Of a stretch of 64,000 nt of DNA, positions 34,315 to 42,485 are shown piece after piece. Location of the stretch: assembly GCF_900099805.1 (NCBI RefSeq), contig NZ_FNDR01000002.1, forward strand, positions 310,001 through 374,000. Direction: 5' to 3'. The stretch's first letter is position 1; the number at the start of each line of letters is the position of its first letter. Source of the stretch: Variovorax sp. OV700 (GTDB taxonomy: Bacteria; Pseudomonadota; Gammaproteobacteria; Burkholderiales; Burkholderiaceae_C). A model generated the notes under the pieces. It saw only the letters and a list, made by a program, of their open reading frames with translations. It was not told the DNA's origin and ran no database searches. The translations under genes and the position numbers were made by a program.

Positions 34315-34338
34315 ATGCATGAACATAGAATTGTGCAT
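34315..34338. promoter_or_regulatory. GntR-type operator copy 1 (hydroxylase side)
   Basis: ATGCAT at 34315 and GTGCAT at 34333 start exactly 18 bases apart (12-base spacer). The same spacing and half-sites occur at 34401-34424 and at the gntR start (36140-36163). It lies just upstream of the hydroxylase start. Confidence 0.7.
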
Positions 34339-34400
34339 AAAACATACTTCCGTGCACCAATGGTTGTCCCCGATGGCGTCGTGCCACTGGGTCGAAAAGA

Positions 34401-34424
34401 ATGCATAAAACGCGATTTGTGCAT
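34401..34424. promoter_or_regulatory. GntR-type operator copy 2 (dehydrogenase side)
   Basis: ATGCAT at 34401 and GTGCAT at 34419 have the same 18-base periodicity. The flanks make a larger inverted repeat: AATGCATAAA and TTTGTGCATT pair with one mismatch across six bases. It ends 38 bases before the dehydrogenase start. Confidence 0.75.
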
Positions 34425-34462
34425 TAGAAATTCCAGACAACCCCAGCAAGGAGACACACACC

Positions 34463-35572
34463 ATGACGACGATGAAAGCCGCCCGACTGCACAAGGTCGG
34501 CGCCCCGATGGAAGTCGAGCAACTGCCGATTCCGCAGCCTTCCGCCAATGACGTGCAGGTGCGGGTGCGTGCCTGCGGCATCGTGCCCAACCTGGGCAAC
34601 ATCCTGGCCAACTGGACGACCTGGTTTCCGGAGCTGCCGCTTCCGCCGCTGCCCGCGGTCTTCGGGCTGGACCCGGCCGGCGAGGTGACGGCGGTCGGCT
34701 CGCACGTGCACACGTGGAAGCCGGGCGACCGCGTCTACGTGAACCCCAGCCTCTACTGCGGCGGCTGCCGCGCATGCCGCAACGGCGATCTCATCAACTG
34801 CACGCACTACGCGTTCAGCGGCTACTTCGGTTTCTCGCAGAACTCGCTCAAGCTGTACAAGAACTACCCCTACGGCGGCCTGTGCGAATACATGATCGCG
34901 CCGCAATACGCGCTGGTGAAGCTGCCGGACAACGTGAGCTTCAACCAGGCGGCGCGCTTCGGTTACCTGGGCACCATGTACTCCGCAATGCGCAAGGCGA
35001 AGGTCGGCCCCGGCCGCAGCGTGCTGATCAACGGCATCAGCGGCACGCTGGGCATCGGCGGCGCGCTCTTCGGGCTGGCCATGGGCGCCACGCGCATCCT
35101 GGGCACCGGGCGCAACCGCGAACTGCTGGAGCGCGTCAAGGCGCTCGCGCCCGACCGGATCGAGGTCTTTTCCAATGCCGACGGCGAGGCGATCGACGCA
35201 TGGGCCAAGGCCCGCACCGACGGCCTCGGCGTAGACACCTTCATCGACGCACTGGGCCCCGGCGCGCCGCATGAAACCTTCCAGCAGGGCGTGCGCGCAT
35301 TGAAGCGCGGCGGCCGCGCCTTCAACATCGGCGCCATCGCCGGCATGGTGGGCATGGACCTGCACACCATGATGGACGAGCAGCAGAGCATCGAAGGCTC
35401 GGCCTGGTTCACCGCCGGCGAAGGCCAGGACATGGCCGACATGGCCGAGGCCGGCACGCTCGACCTCTCGGTGTTCGAGCATGTGTGCTATCCGCTCGAC
35501 CGCATCAACGAGGCGATCTCGGGCATCGCGAGCCGCAACGGCGGCTTCAGCAACTTCGTCATCAACCCCTGA
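34463..35572 (+). CDS. zinc-type alcohol dehydrogenase (MDR family)
   Basis: This 369-residue medium-chain dehydrogenase has AGGAGA eight bases before its ATG. Structural zinc cysteines are in CGGCRACRNGDLINC (about 99-113). The proximal catalytic position CGIVPNLGN lacks the usual C-x-x-D-H arrangement, so catalytic zinc binding may differ. The Rossmann part has INGISGTLGIGGALFGLAMG. It opens the rightward catabolic operon, with the cupin gene 8 bases downstream. Oxidation of an alcohol or reduction of a carbonyl intermediate is expected; the substrate is unknown. Confidence 0.83.
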   Translation: MTTMKAARLHKVGAPMEVEQLPIPQPSANDVQVRVRACGIVPNLGNILANWTTWFPELPLPPLPAVFGLDPAGEVTAVGSHVHTWKPGDRVYVNPSLYCGGCRACRNGDLINCTHYAFSGYFGFSQNSLKLYKNYPYGGLCEYMIAPQYALVKLPDNVSFNQAARFGYLGTMYSAMRKAKVGPGRSVLINGISGTLGIGGALFGLAMGATRILGTGRNRELLERVKALAPDRIEVFSNADGEAIDAWAKARTDGLGVDTFIDALGPGAPHETFQQGVRALKRGGRAFNIGAIAGMVGMDLHTMMDEQQSIEGSAWFTAGEGQDMADMAEAGTLDLSVFEHVCYPLDRINEAISGIASRNGGFSNFVINP

Positions 35573-35580
35573 GGCACGCC

Positions 35581-36132
35581 ATGAAAATCAGACGCGTGGT
35601 GGCAGGCACGGGCGCCGATGGCAAGGCCCGGGTGCTCTCGGATGGCGTTGCGCCGCGCAGCGTGGAGTTCACGACCCTGCCCGGCCATGGCGCAGCGCTG
35701 CTGTGGGCGACGGAGGCCGCCGACACCGTGGGCGCGGGTACTGCAAGCGACCGCACGGGCGAGGCAGGGTTCGCGCCGGCTGCGGGCGGCACCCGCGTCA
35801 TGATGGTCACCTTCCCGCCCGACGCGGTCATGATGCGCGCCGACTTCGATGCGGCCGCCTTCGGCGCCGAGGCCGGGCGCCTCGTGCCGGGCCTGGCCGA
35901 GACCTTCGAGCCCGATCACCCGGGCATGCACACCACCGACAGCATCGACTACGACATCGTGCTCGAAGGCGAGATCACGCTGGAGCTGGACGACGGCGCG
36001 CAGGTGCTGCTGCGCCGGCACGACGTGGCCGTGCAGCACGGCAACCGGCACGCATGGCGCAACCTCGGCGACAAGCACGCGACCATGCTGTTCGTGCTCG
36101 TGGGCGCCAGGCGAGCAGGCGACGGCGCATGA
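35581..36132 (+). CDS. cupin-domain protein
   Basis: The 183-residue product has a single C-terminal cupin barrel: DYDIVLEGEITLELDDG is motif 1 and RRHDVAVQHGNRHAWRNLGD is motif 2. The usual first-motif histidines are replaced by HTTDSIDYD upstream, so metal binding is uncertain. It lies between the dehydrogenase and gntR and is cotranscribed. Similar proteins in aromatic operons are called cupins without proven function; an isomerase or small dioxygenase role is possible. Confidence 0.78.
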   Translation: MKIRRVVAGTGADGKARVLSDGVAPRSVEFTTLPGHGAALLWATEAADTVGAGTASDRTGEAGFAPAAGGTRVMMVTFPPDAVMMRADFDAAAFGAEAGRLVPGLAETFEPDHPGMHTTDSIDYDIVLEGEITLELDDGAQVLLRRHDVAVQHGNRHAWRNLGDKHATMLFVLVGARRAGDGA

Positions 36133-36139
36133 AGAGGCG

Positions 36140-36163
36140 ATGCATAAAATGATTTCCATGCAT
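36140..36163. promoter_or_regulatory. GntR-type operator copy 3, overlapping the gntR start
   Basis: Two ATGCAT hexamers start at 36140 and 36158, 18 bases apart, as in the two copies at the divergent promoter. Both are followed by AAA. The element coincides with the candidate start codons of gntR. Confidence 0.65.
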
Positions 36164-36859
36164 AAACAAGAAATCTCCCCCGCCTACGAACCGCCGCTGG
36201 TCGAGCAGGCCTTCACCCGCCTGCGGCAGGACGTGCTCGCCGGCACCTTCGAGGCCGGCGCCAAGCTCAAGCTCGACGAGCTACAGACCGCCTACGGCTA
36301 TTCGAGCAGCCCGCTGCGCGAGGCGCTCAGCCGTCTGGCGCAAGAAGGGCTCGTGCGCGCCGACGAGCGTCGCGGCTTTCGCGTGGCGCCCATTTCGGAA
36401 GACGACCTGGCCGACATCACACGCATGCGCGTGATGCTCGACGTGCCCGCGCTGTGCGAAGCTATTGCCCACGGCGACGACGCTTGGGAGGCCGCCATCC
36501 TGGCCGCTTTCCACCGGCTCGAGAAGGTGGAGTCGCGCCTGAGCGATGGCCCCGTCATTCTGGACAACGACTGGTCGCAGCTTCATCGCGCCTTTCACCT
36601 GTCGCTGCTGGCCGCGTGCCCGTCGCTCCGCCAGCGCGTGTGGGGCGCGAGCCTGTTCGACCAGGCCGAACGCTACCGGCGGTTTTCTGCCCGCCACAGG
36701 AAGACCGCACGCCGCAAGTCGAACGAGCATCGAAAGATCATGGACGCCACCTTGCGCCGCGACACGGACACGGCTTGTGCGCTGCTCGAGGAACACATCC
36801 TCAGCACGCAACGCAACGTGCTGGCCGCGCTCAGGGCCGCCGAGGCCGCGCAAACCTAG
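36140..36859 (+). CDS. GntR-family (FadR/FCD-type) transcriptional regulator
   Basis: This regulator of up to 239 residues has an N-terminal winged HTH (PLVEQAFTRLRQDVLAGTFE, then LDELQTAYGYSSSPLREALSRLAQEGLV). The C-terminal FCD domain covers about 90-225 (ITRMRVMLDVPALCEAI, HRAFHLSLLAAC, HRKIMDATLRRD with metal-type histidines). Three in-frame ATGs (36140, 36149, 36158) are possible starts. The ATGCAT elements themselves form the first and third start regions, so the operator overlaps the translation start. Autoregulation and control of the divergent promoter at 34303-34462 are inferred. Confidence 0.85.
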   Translation: MHKMISMHKQEISPAYEPPLVEQAFTRLRQDVLAGTFEAGAKLKLDELQTAYGYSSSPLREALSRLAQEGLVRADERRGFRVAPISEDDLADITRMRVMLDVPALCEAIAHGDDAWEAAILAAFHRLEKVESRLSDGPVILDNDWSQLHRAFHLSLLAACPSLRQRVWGASLFDQAERYRRFSARHRKTARRKSNEHRKIMDATLRRDTDTACALLEEHILSTQRNVLAALRAAEAAQT

Positions 36860-36895
36860 GGGCGCGAAGCCCCACCCCCTCACCCTGGAGACAGC

Positions 36896-37447
36896 ATGCT
36901 CAAGGTCGCCCGACCCACGCCTTCGCATTTCGGCATTTTCGTCACCGACCTGGAACGGATGGTGGCCTTCTACACCGAGTCCTTCGACCTCACGATCACC
37001 GATCGCGGCGAAGGCCGCACCTTCAAGAACCAGCTGGTGTTCACCAGCGCGAGCCCGGACCAGCACCACCAGCTGGTGCTGGCCTCGGGGCGGCCGCCGG
37101 AGGCGAAGTTCAGCACCGTGATGCAGATCTCCTTCGTGGTGCCGAGCATCCAGCACCTGCGCGACATCTCGGCGCGGGCCGAGGCTCGGGGCGCGACCAG
37201 TATCCGCGGCCTGAACCACGGCAATGCGCTCTCGGTCTACATGCTCGACCCGGAAGGCAACACGGTCGAGATCTACATCGACACGCCGTTCTACATCGCG
37301 CAGCCGCATGGCGATCCGCTCGATCTTTCGAAGGACGACGAGACACTGATGCGCGAGACCGAGGAGGCCTGCCGCAAGGACCCCACTTTCATGCCGCTCG
37401 CGCAGTGGCAGGCGCAGTTCGAATCGCGCGCGCCAGTGACGCAGTGA
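36896..37447 (+). CDS. VOC-family, extradiol-dioxygenase-like protein
   Basis: This 183-residue VOC protein has GGAG ahead of its ATG. The metal-type triad of type I extradiol enzymes is visible as His11 (TPSHFGIFV), His57/His58 (DQHHQLVLA) and Glu125 (GNTVEIYID). The length is short for a two-domain catechol 2,3-dioxygenase, so it is a single-module enzyme. Downstream of the regulator and before an FAH hydrolase, it could cleave the ring made by the hydroxylase. That is inference. Confidence 0.8.
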   Translation: MLKVARPTPSHFGIFVTDLERMVAFYTESFDLTITDRGEGRTFKNQLVFTSASPDQHHQLVLASGRPPEAKFSTVMQISFVVPSIQHLRDISARAEARGATSIRGLNHGNALSVYMLDPEGNTVEIYIDTPFYIAQPHGDPLDLSKDDETLMRETEEACRKDPTFMPLAQWQAQFESRAPVTQ

Positions 37448-37515
37448 CGCCAGTGACACCTGCCGCCTGACCCGGCCACCATTTTTTCCACCCTCACATC
37501 CCAACCGGAGTTCCC

Positions 37516-38379
37516 ATGAAGCTTTTGTCATATGTCCATCAAGGCCGCGAAACCTGGGGCGCCGTCGTCGGCGACGGCGTGGTCGATCTCGGAAAGGCGC
37601 GTCCGCAGCATGCGGGCCTGGTCGACTACATCGCCACGGGCGAGTACCTGCAGGCGGCGCAGCATGTGGAAGGATTGCCCATCGCGGCCAAGCTGGCCGA
37701 CATCACTTTTCTTCCGCCGATCCCGAAATCCGAGAAGATCGTCTGCGCGGTGCGCAACTACATGGACCACCACCAGGAGGTGCTGGCCGCCGGCATGCAC
37801 CGCGAACTGTCGGAGCAGCCGCCGATCTTTCTGCGCGTGTGGCGCTCGCAGTGCGCGCACAACCAGCCCATCGTGCGGCCGCACGTGTCGGAATCGCTGG
37901 ACTGGGAAGGCGAGCTTGCCGTGATCATCGGCAAGGGCGGCCGCAATATCGCCGAGGCGGATGCCTTCGACCACGTGGCGGGCTACTCCTGCTACAACGA
38001 CGGCAGCGTGCGCGAATGGCAGTTCCATGCCAAGCAGATCGCCTCGGGGAAAAACTTCGAATCGACCGGCGGCTTCGGTCCCTGGATGGTGACGGCCGAC
38101 GAGATCGCGCCCGGCCGCGAACTCAAACTCGAGACTCGGCTCAACGGCGAAGTGGTGCAGAGCAGCCACACGGGCCACATGATCTTCAGCATTCCGAAGC
38201 TCATCAGCTACTCGTCGACCATCTTCACGCTCGCCCCCGGCGACGTCATCGCCACCGGCACGCCGGCCGGCGTGGGCTGGAGCAAGAAGCCGCCGCGATT
38301 CATGAAGCCGGGCGACGTGTGCGAGGTCGAGATCGAAGGCATCGGCGTGCTGCGCAATCCCATCGTCCAGCAGGACTGA
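37516..38379 (+). CDS. fumarylacetoacetate hydrolase (FAH) family protein
   Basis: This 287-residue enzyme has an FAH catalytic core from about residue 73. The metal-binding set is Glu131 and Glu133 (DWEGELAVIIGKGGRN) and Asp162 (CYNDGSVREWQ), followed by GFGPWMVTADEI and TLAPGDVIATGTPAGVGW. Family members hydrolyse or isomerise ring-fission acids such as fumarylpyruvate or hydroxymuconate derivatives. Its position after the extradiol-like gene fits a ring-cleavage product hydrolase or hydratase. The GGAG site upstream supports the start. Confidence 0.9.
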   Translation: MKLLSYVHQGRETWGAVVGDGVVDLGKARPQHAGLVDYIATGEYLQAAQHVEGLPIAAKLADITFLPPIPKSEKIVCAVRNYMDHHQEVLAAGMHRELSEQPPIFLRVWRSQCAHNQPIVRPHVSESLDWEGELAVIIGKGGRNIAEADAFDHVAGYSCYNDGSVREWQFHAKQIASGKNFESTGGFGPWMVTADEIAPGRELKLETRLNGEVVQSSHTGHMIFSIPKLISYSSTIFTLAPGDVIATGTPAGVGWSKKPPRFMKPGDVCEVEIEGIGVLRNPIVQQD

Positions 38380-38445
38380 AGCTCCCGGACCGGACCGCGG
38401 CGGCACAAGCCGCGGCCTTCATCCACAACCATTGGAGACAAAACC

Positions 38446-39417
38446 ATGTGGCACAGACGATTGCTCGTTGCCGCAGGCCTGACCCTGGCCTGCGCGGCAC
38501 CCTTACACGGCTTGGCCCAGGGCTTCCCGGACAAGCCGATCAAGATCTACCAGGGCTTTGCCGCCGGCGGCAACGCCGACACCATCGCGCGCGTGGTCAG
38601 CACGGAGATGGCCAAGGGGCTGGGCCAGCCCTTCGTGGTCGAGGCGCAGACCGGTGCCGGTGGCACCATTGCCTCGGGCACGGTGGCGCGTGCCAAGCCC
38701 GACGGCTACACGCTGCTGCTGGCCACGGGCGGCCATGCGGTGGCCGGCGCGCTCTACAACAAGCTCAGCTACCAGACGGTGACGGACTTCCAGATGGTCT
38801 CGACGATCACCTACTTTCCGTTCCTGCTGGTGGTGCGCGCCGATTCGCCCTACCGCGGGCTTTCCGAGATGTTGGCGGCTGCGCGTGCCGATGCGCGCGG
38901 CGTGTCGTACGGATCGGCCGGCATCGGCTCCACGCACCACCTGGCCGGCGAGCTTCTGGTGAAGAGCGCCAACGTCGAACTGCTGCACGTTCCGTACCGC
39001 GGCGATGCGGCGTCGGTCGCGGCGCTGCTCGGCGGCGAGGTGCCGATGATCATCGCGCCGCCGACGGCCGTGCTGGCCAACATCAAGGCCGGCAAGCTCC
39101 GCGCGCTGGCCACCACCGGCGCGCAGCGCTGGAGCCAGATGCCCGAGCTGCCAACAGTGGCCGAGCAGGGCGTGCCCGGCTACGACGTGCGCTCCTGGGC
39201 CGGCTTCATGGCGCCCGCGGGCACGCCGCGCCCCATCGTCGACCGCTTGCATGCCGAGACGCTCAAGGCCCTGCAGGTGCCGGCCGTGCGCGCGCGGCTC
39301 GAAGAAATGGGCGGCGAAGCGCGCGGCAGCACACCCGAAGAAATGACCACCATGGTGGCCACCGAGCTCAAGCGGTGGACCACCGTGGTGAACGATGCAC
39401 GCATACCCAAACAGTGA
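38446..39417 (+). CDS. Bug/TctC-family tripartite tricarboxylate receptor
   Basis: This 323-residue periplasmic receptor has a signal peptide (MWHRRLLVAAGLTLACAAPL to GLAQ) and the Bug motifs FPDKPIKIYQGFAAGGNADT, GAGGTIASGTVARAKPDGYT, YGSAGIGSTHHLAGELL and NIKAGKLRALATTGAQR. Bug proteins bind carboxylates or aromatic acids. The membrane partners TctA/TctB are not nearby. The GGAG site 8 bases upstream supports the start. It sits in the aromatic operon and probably recognises the growth substrate or a related acid. Confidence 0.92.
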   Translation: MWHRRLLVAAGLTLACAAPLHGLAQGFPDKPIKIYQGFAAGGNADTIARVVSTEMAKGLGQPFVVEAQTGAGGTIASGTVARAKPDGYTLLLATGGHAVAGALYNKLSYQTVTDFQMVSTITYFPFLLVVRADSPYRGLSEMLAAARADARGVSYGSAGIGSTHHLAGELLVKSANVELLHVPYRGDAASVAALLGGEVPMIIAPPTAVLANIKAGKLRALATTGAQRWSQMPELPTVAEQGVPGYDVRSWAGFMAPAGTPRPIVDRLHAETLKALQVPAVRARLEEMGGEARGSTPEEMTTMVATELKRWTTVVNDARIPKQ

Positions 39418-39427
39418 GGACCCATCC

Positions 39428-40006
39428 ATGTCGCTGATCGAGATCCGCAAGCGCAGCCTTTCCATCGAGACCATCTACCACGAGGGCGGTCCGCCGGCCG
39501 CCACGCCGCTCAGGCTGGCCGCCGCCTGCGCGGTCATCCACAACCCCTACGCAGGCCGCTACGAGCCGGACCTGATGCCCTTCATGGCCGAGCTGCGCTC
39601 GCTCGGCACGCTGCTGGCGACCGAACTGATCGAGGTGCTCGGGCGCGATAACGTCGAGGTCTACAGCAAGGCCGCGATCGTCGGCGTGAACGGAGAGCTG
39701 GAGCACGGCGCGGTCTGGCACGAGGCCGGCGGCTGGGCCATGCGCGAGGTGCTCGGCGAACCGAAGGCGATCGTGCCTTCGGCCAAGGCCGTGGCCGCCA
39801 CGGGCTACCGGCTCATGGTGCCGCTGCACTACATCCATGCCGCGTACGTGCGCAGCCACTACAACTCGATGGAGATCGGCATCCAGGACGCGCCGCGGCC
39901 GAACGAGATTTTGTTCGCGTTGGTCATGGGCACGGGCGGGCGGGTGCATGCGCGCCTGGGTGGGCTCACCAAGGACAAGGTGTCCGTGCACGACGGGCAG
40001 CGCTGA
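39428..40006 (+). CDS. amino acid synthesis (AA_synth, DUF1185) family protein
   Basis: This 192-residue protein of the AA_synth family starts MSLIEIRKRSLSIETIYHEG. Typical stretches are AVIHNPYAGRYEPDLMPFMA, KAAIVGVNGELEHGAVWHEA and YVRSHYNSMEIGIQDAPRPN. The family was named from a link to amino acid synthesis but is found in many catabolic operons; a ring-hydrolysing or amidase-like role has been suggested for relatives. It overlaps the next gene by one base and follows the Bug gene by 10 bases. Confidence 0.82.
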   Translation: MSLIEIRKRSLSIETIYHEGGPPAATPLRLAAACAVIHNPYAGRYEPDLMPFMAELRSLGTLLATELIEVLGRDNVEVYSKAAIVGVNGELEHGAVWHEAGGWAMREVLGEPKAIVPSAKAVAATGYRLMVPLHYIHAAYVRSHYNSMEIGIQDAPRPNEILFALVMGTGGRVHARLGGLTKDKVSVHDGQR

Positions 40007-41028
40007 TGACGCACACCACGATGAAGGCGATCCAGCTCCAGGCGCCCGGCGGCCCCGAGGTTCTGCAATTGGTGGAACTCCCGCTGCCGCGGCCGCAGGC
40101 GGGCGAAGTGCGTGTCAAGGCCATGGCCATCGGTGCCGGCGGCCCGGACGTGCTGATCCGCAACGGCACCTACAAGTGGATGCCGCCGATGCCGGCGATT
40201 CCCGGCAACGAGATGGCCGGGATCGTCGATGCGGTCGGTGCCGGCGTCACGGCTCTGCAGGTCGGCCAGCGCGTGCTGGTGAGCGCGCGTGAACTGAAGC
40301 AGCGCGGCGGCTGCTACGCCGAAGCCATCTGCGTGCCCGAAGCCGCGCCTTTCATCCTTCCCGATGCGATCCGCTTCGAGGATGCGGTGAGCCTCGGCAA
40401 CTTCCAGCTGGCGCTGGCCATGCTGTCGAGCAACGGCAACCTGCCCGCGCAATCGATCCTGGTGCCCGGTGCGGCGGGCGGCGTGGCCACGGCGCTGGCG
40501 CAGGTGGCGCGCGACCGCGGCCTGCGCGTATTCGGCACCGCCTCCACGCCGCAGAAGCGCGACTTCGCGCTGGCCAACGGCGCGCACGAGATCGTCGAGA
40601 GCGACGTGTCCGGCCTGGCCGAAAAGGTCATGCAGCTCACCAACGGGCGCGGTGTCGACCTGGCCTTCGATCATCTTGGCGGCGAGCTCTTCATTGCCTG
40701 CCTGCGCGCGCTGGCGCCGTTCGGAATGGTGGTCTCCTACAACATCGTGAACGGCCCGCCGGCCGGTGATGTGTTCGCAGAGTTGCGCAAGCTCTTGAGC
40801 CGGAGCCTGGCCGTGCGCACCTTCTCGATCCATTCGGTGGACGACGACGTGCCGCAGCGGCGCGGGCTCATGCAGGCCGCCATCGCCCTCATGGCCGAAG
40901 GCCGCGTGCATGCGCCGCCGGCCACCTGCTTTGCGCTCGCGGATGCGCGCCGCGTGCACGAACTGCTCGACAGCGGAAGCACGCTCGGCAAGATCGTGCT
41001 GCTGCCGCAGGGCGCGACTGGGCGTTGA
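40006..41028 (+). CDS. quinone/zinc-independent oxidoreductase (MDR family)
   Basis: This 340-residue MDR enzyme is translationally coupled to the preceding gene (TGATG). It has the nucleotide motif VPGAAGGVATALAQVARDRG and GRGVDLAFDHLGGELF, and no structural zinc cysteines. It likely reduces an enone or quinone with NADPH. It is the last gene of the operon started at 34463; a hairpin follows at 41039-41071. Confidence 0.84.
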   Translation: MTHTTMKAIQLQAPGGPEVLQLVELPLPRPQAGEVRVKAMAIGAGGPDVLIRNGTYKWMPPMPAIPGNEMAGIVDAVGAGVTALQVGQRVLVSARELKQRGGCYAEAICVPEAAPFILPDAIRFEDAVSLGNFQLALAMLSSNGNLPAQSILVPGAAGGVATALAQVARDRGLRVFGTASTPQKRDFALANGAHEIVESDVSGLAEKVMQLTNGRGVDLAFDHLGGELFIACLRALAPFGMVVSYNIVNGPPAGDVFAELRKLLSRSLAVRTFSIHSVDDDVPQRRGLMQAAIALMAEGRVHAPPATCFALADARRVHELLDSGSTLGKIVLLPQGATGR

Positions 41029-41038
41029 GAGAAAAGGG

Positions 41039-41071
41039 TACCGCGATGCATGCAAGAGGCATGCAGCGGTA
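41039..41071. terminator. strong hairpin after the catabolic operon
   Basis: TGCATGC-AAGAG-GCATGCA forms a 7-bp perfect stem. TACCGC before and GCGGTA after extend it to 13 pairs with a two-base bulge. It starts 10 bases after the oxidoreductase stop. There is no T-run, so it may be a terminator, a processing site or a transcript stabiliser. Confidence 0.5.
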
Positions 41072-41162
41072 GCCGCGCGCACTTGTTCTAGCGTCACTTT
41101 CGAGACGGCTCGCAACGGTCCGCGGTGTTTGAATTGTCCAAACCCCGCAAAAAGGACGCTTC

Positions 41163-42386
41163 ATGTTTGCCGAACCCTCCACCAAGACCCGCGATCTGCT
41201 CGAACGCCTGAACAAGTTCTTCGACCAGCACATCTATCCGAACGAAGCGCGCTACCACCACGAGATGGACGCCTTCCGCCGCCAGGGCAATGCCTGGCAG
41301 GTCTCGCCGCTGATCGAGGAGCTGAAGCCCGTTGCGCGCGCGGCCGGCCTCTGGAACATGTTCCTGCCCCACCCGCACCGCGATGTGCCGGCCATCTCCA
41401 ATCTCGACTACGCGCCGCTGTGCGAAGTGATGGGCCGCGTCTCGTGGTCGGGCGAGGTGTTCAACTGCTCGGCGCCTGACACCGGCAACATGGAAACCAT
41501 CGAGCGCTACGGCACCGAGGCGCACAAGGACGAATGGCTGGCACCGCTGCTGGCCGGCGAGATCCGCTCGGGCTTCCTGATGACCGAGCCCGCTGTCGCA
41601 TCGTCGGACGCCACCAACATCCAGTGCACCATCCGCCGCGAAGGCGACGAGTACGTGATCAACGGCCGCAAGTGGTTCTCTTCGGGCGCGGGCAGCCCGC
41701 GCTGCAAGATCTTCATCGTGATGGGCAAGACCGACCCCGACGCACCGCGCCATGCGCAGCAGTCGATGGTGCTGGTGCCGCGCGACACCAAGGGCATCAC
41801 CGTGCTGCGCCATCTCTCGGTGTTCGGCTACGACGACGCACCGCACGGCCACATGGAAGTGCTGCTGGAAGACGTGCGCGTGCCGGTGGCCAATATCCTG
41901 CTGGGCGAAGGTCGCGGCTTCGAGATCGCACAGGGCCGGCTCGGCCCGGGGCGCATTCACCATTGCATGCGCTCCATCGGCGCGGCCGAGCGCGCGCTCG
42001 AACTGATGTGCGACCGGCTGCGCAGCCGCGTGGCCTTCGGCCGTCCGCTGGCGGAGCAATCGATCTGGCACGAGCGCATCGCCGAGTCGCGCTGCCTCAT
42101 CGACCAGGCCCGCCTGCTCACGCTCAATGCGGCCTACAAGATGGACACCGTGGGCAACAAGGAAGCGCGCGCCGAGATCGCGATGATCAAGGTGGTGGCG
42201 CCCAACATGTCGTGCAAGGTGGTCGACTGGGCCATCCAGGCGCATGGTGCGGCCGGCGTGAGCCAGGACTTCTGGCTTGCCGAAGCCTATGCGCACCAGC
42301 GCACCGTGCGCATCGTCGACGGGCCCGACGAAGTGCACCGCAACGCGATCGCCAAGCTCGAACTGGCCAAGCGCGCGCCGGCCTGA
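41163..42386 (+). CDS. acyl-CoA dehydrogenase (ACAD10/11-like)
   Basis: This 407-residue flavoenzyme has N-terminal, middle and C-terminal acyl-CoA dehydrogenase domains. Key stretches are [36 protein letters not shown] and [20 protein letters not shown], with [16 protein letters not shown] and [19 protein letters not shown] at the end. The last two segments match the long-chain ACAD10/11 group, which oxidises branched or hydroxylated acyl-CoAs. It precedes the MerR gene. No CoA ligase is adjacent; an acyl-CoA ligase occurs about 14 kb away. Confidence 0.9.
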   Translation: MFAEPSTKTRDLLERLNKFFDQHIYPNEARYHHEMDAFRRQGNAWQVSPLIEELKPVARAAGLWNMFLPHPHRDVPAISNLDYAPLCEVMGRVSWSGEVFNCSAPDTGNMETIERYGTEAHKDEWLAPLLAGEIRSGFLMTEPAVASSDATNIQCTIRREGDEYVINGRKWFSSGAGSPRCKIFIVMGKTDPDAPRHAQQSMVLVPRDTKGITVLRHLSVFGYDDAPHGHMEVLLEDVRVPVANILLGEGRGFEIAQGRLGPGRIHHCMRSIGAAERALELMCDRLRSRVAFGRPLAEQSIWHERIAESRCLIDQARLLTLNAAYKMDTVGNKEARAEIAMIKVVAPNMSCKVVDWAIQAHGAAGVSQDFWLAEAYAHQRTVRIVDGPDEVHRNAIAKLELAKRAPA

Positions 42387-42431
42387 CGAAATCCATTCCA
42401 TTCCCTGCTTGCAAATTCTCTGCTGCAGGGC

Positions 42432-42462
42432 TTGACCCTCTCGTGGCGGCAGAGTCTAGGAT
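42432..42462 (+). promoter_or_regulatory. MerR-type promoter with 19-bp spacer
   Basis: TTGACC (42432-42437) and TAGGAT (42457-42462) are separated by exactly 19 bases, the over-long spacer typical of MerR-regulated promoters. The spacer holds the dyad CTCT-cgtggcggc-AGAG. It lies 23 bases before the merR start, so autoregulation is likely. Confidence 0.72.
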
Positions 42463-42485
42463 GCCTTCAACTTGAGAGGGAAGGC

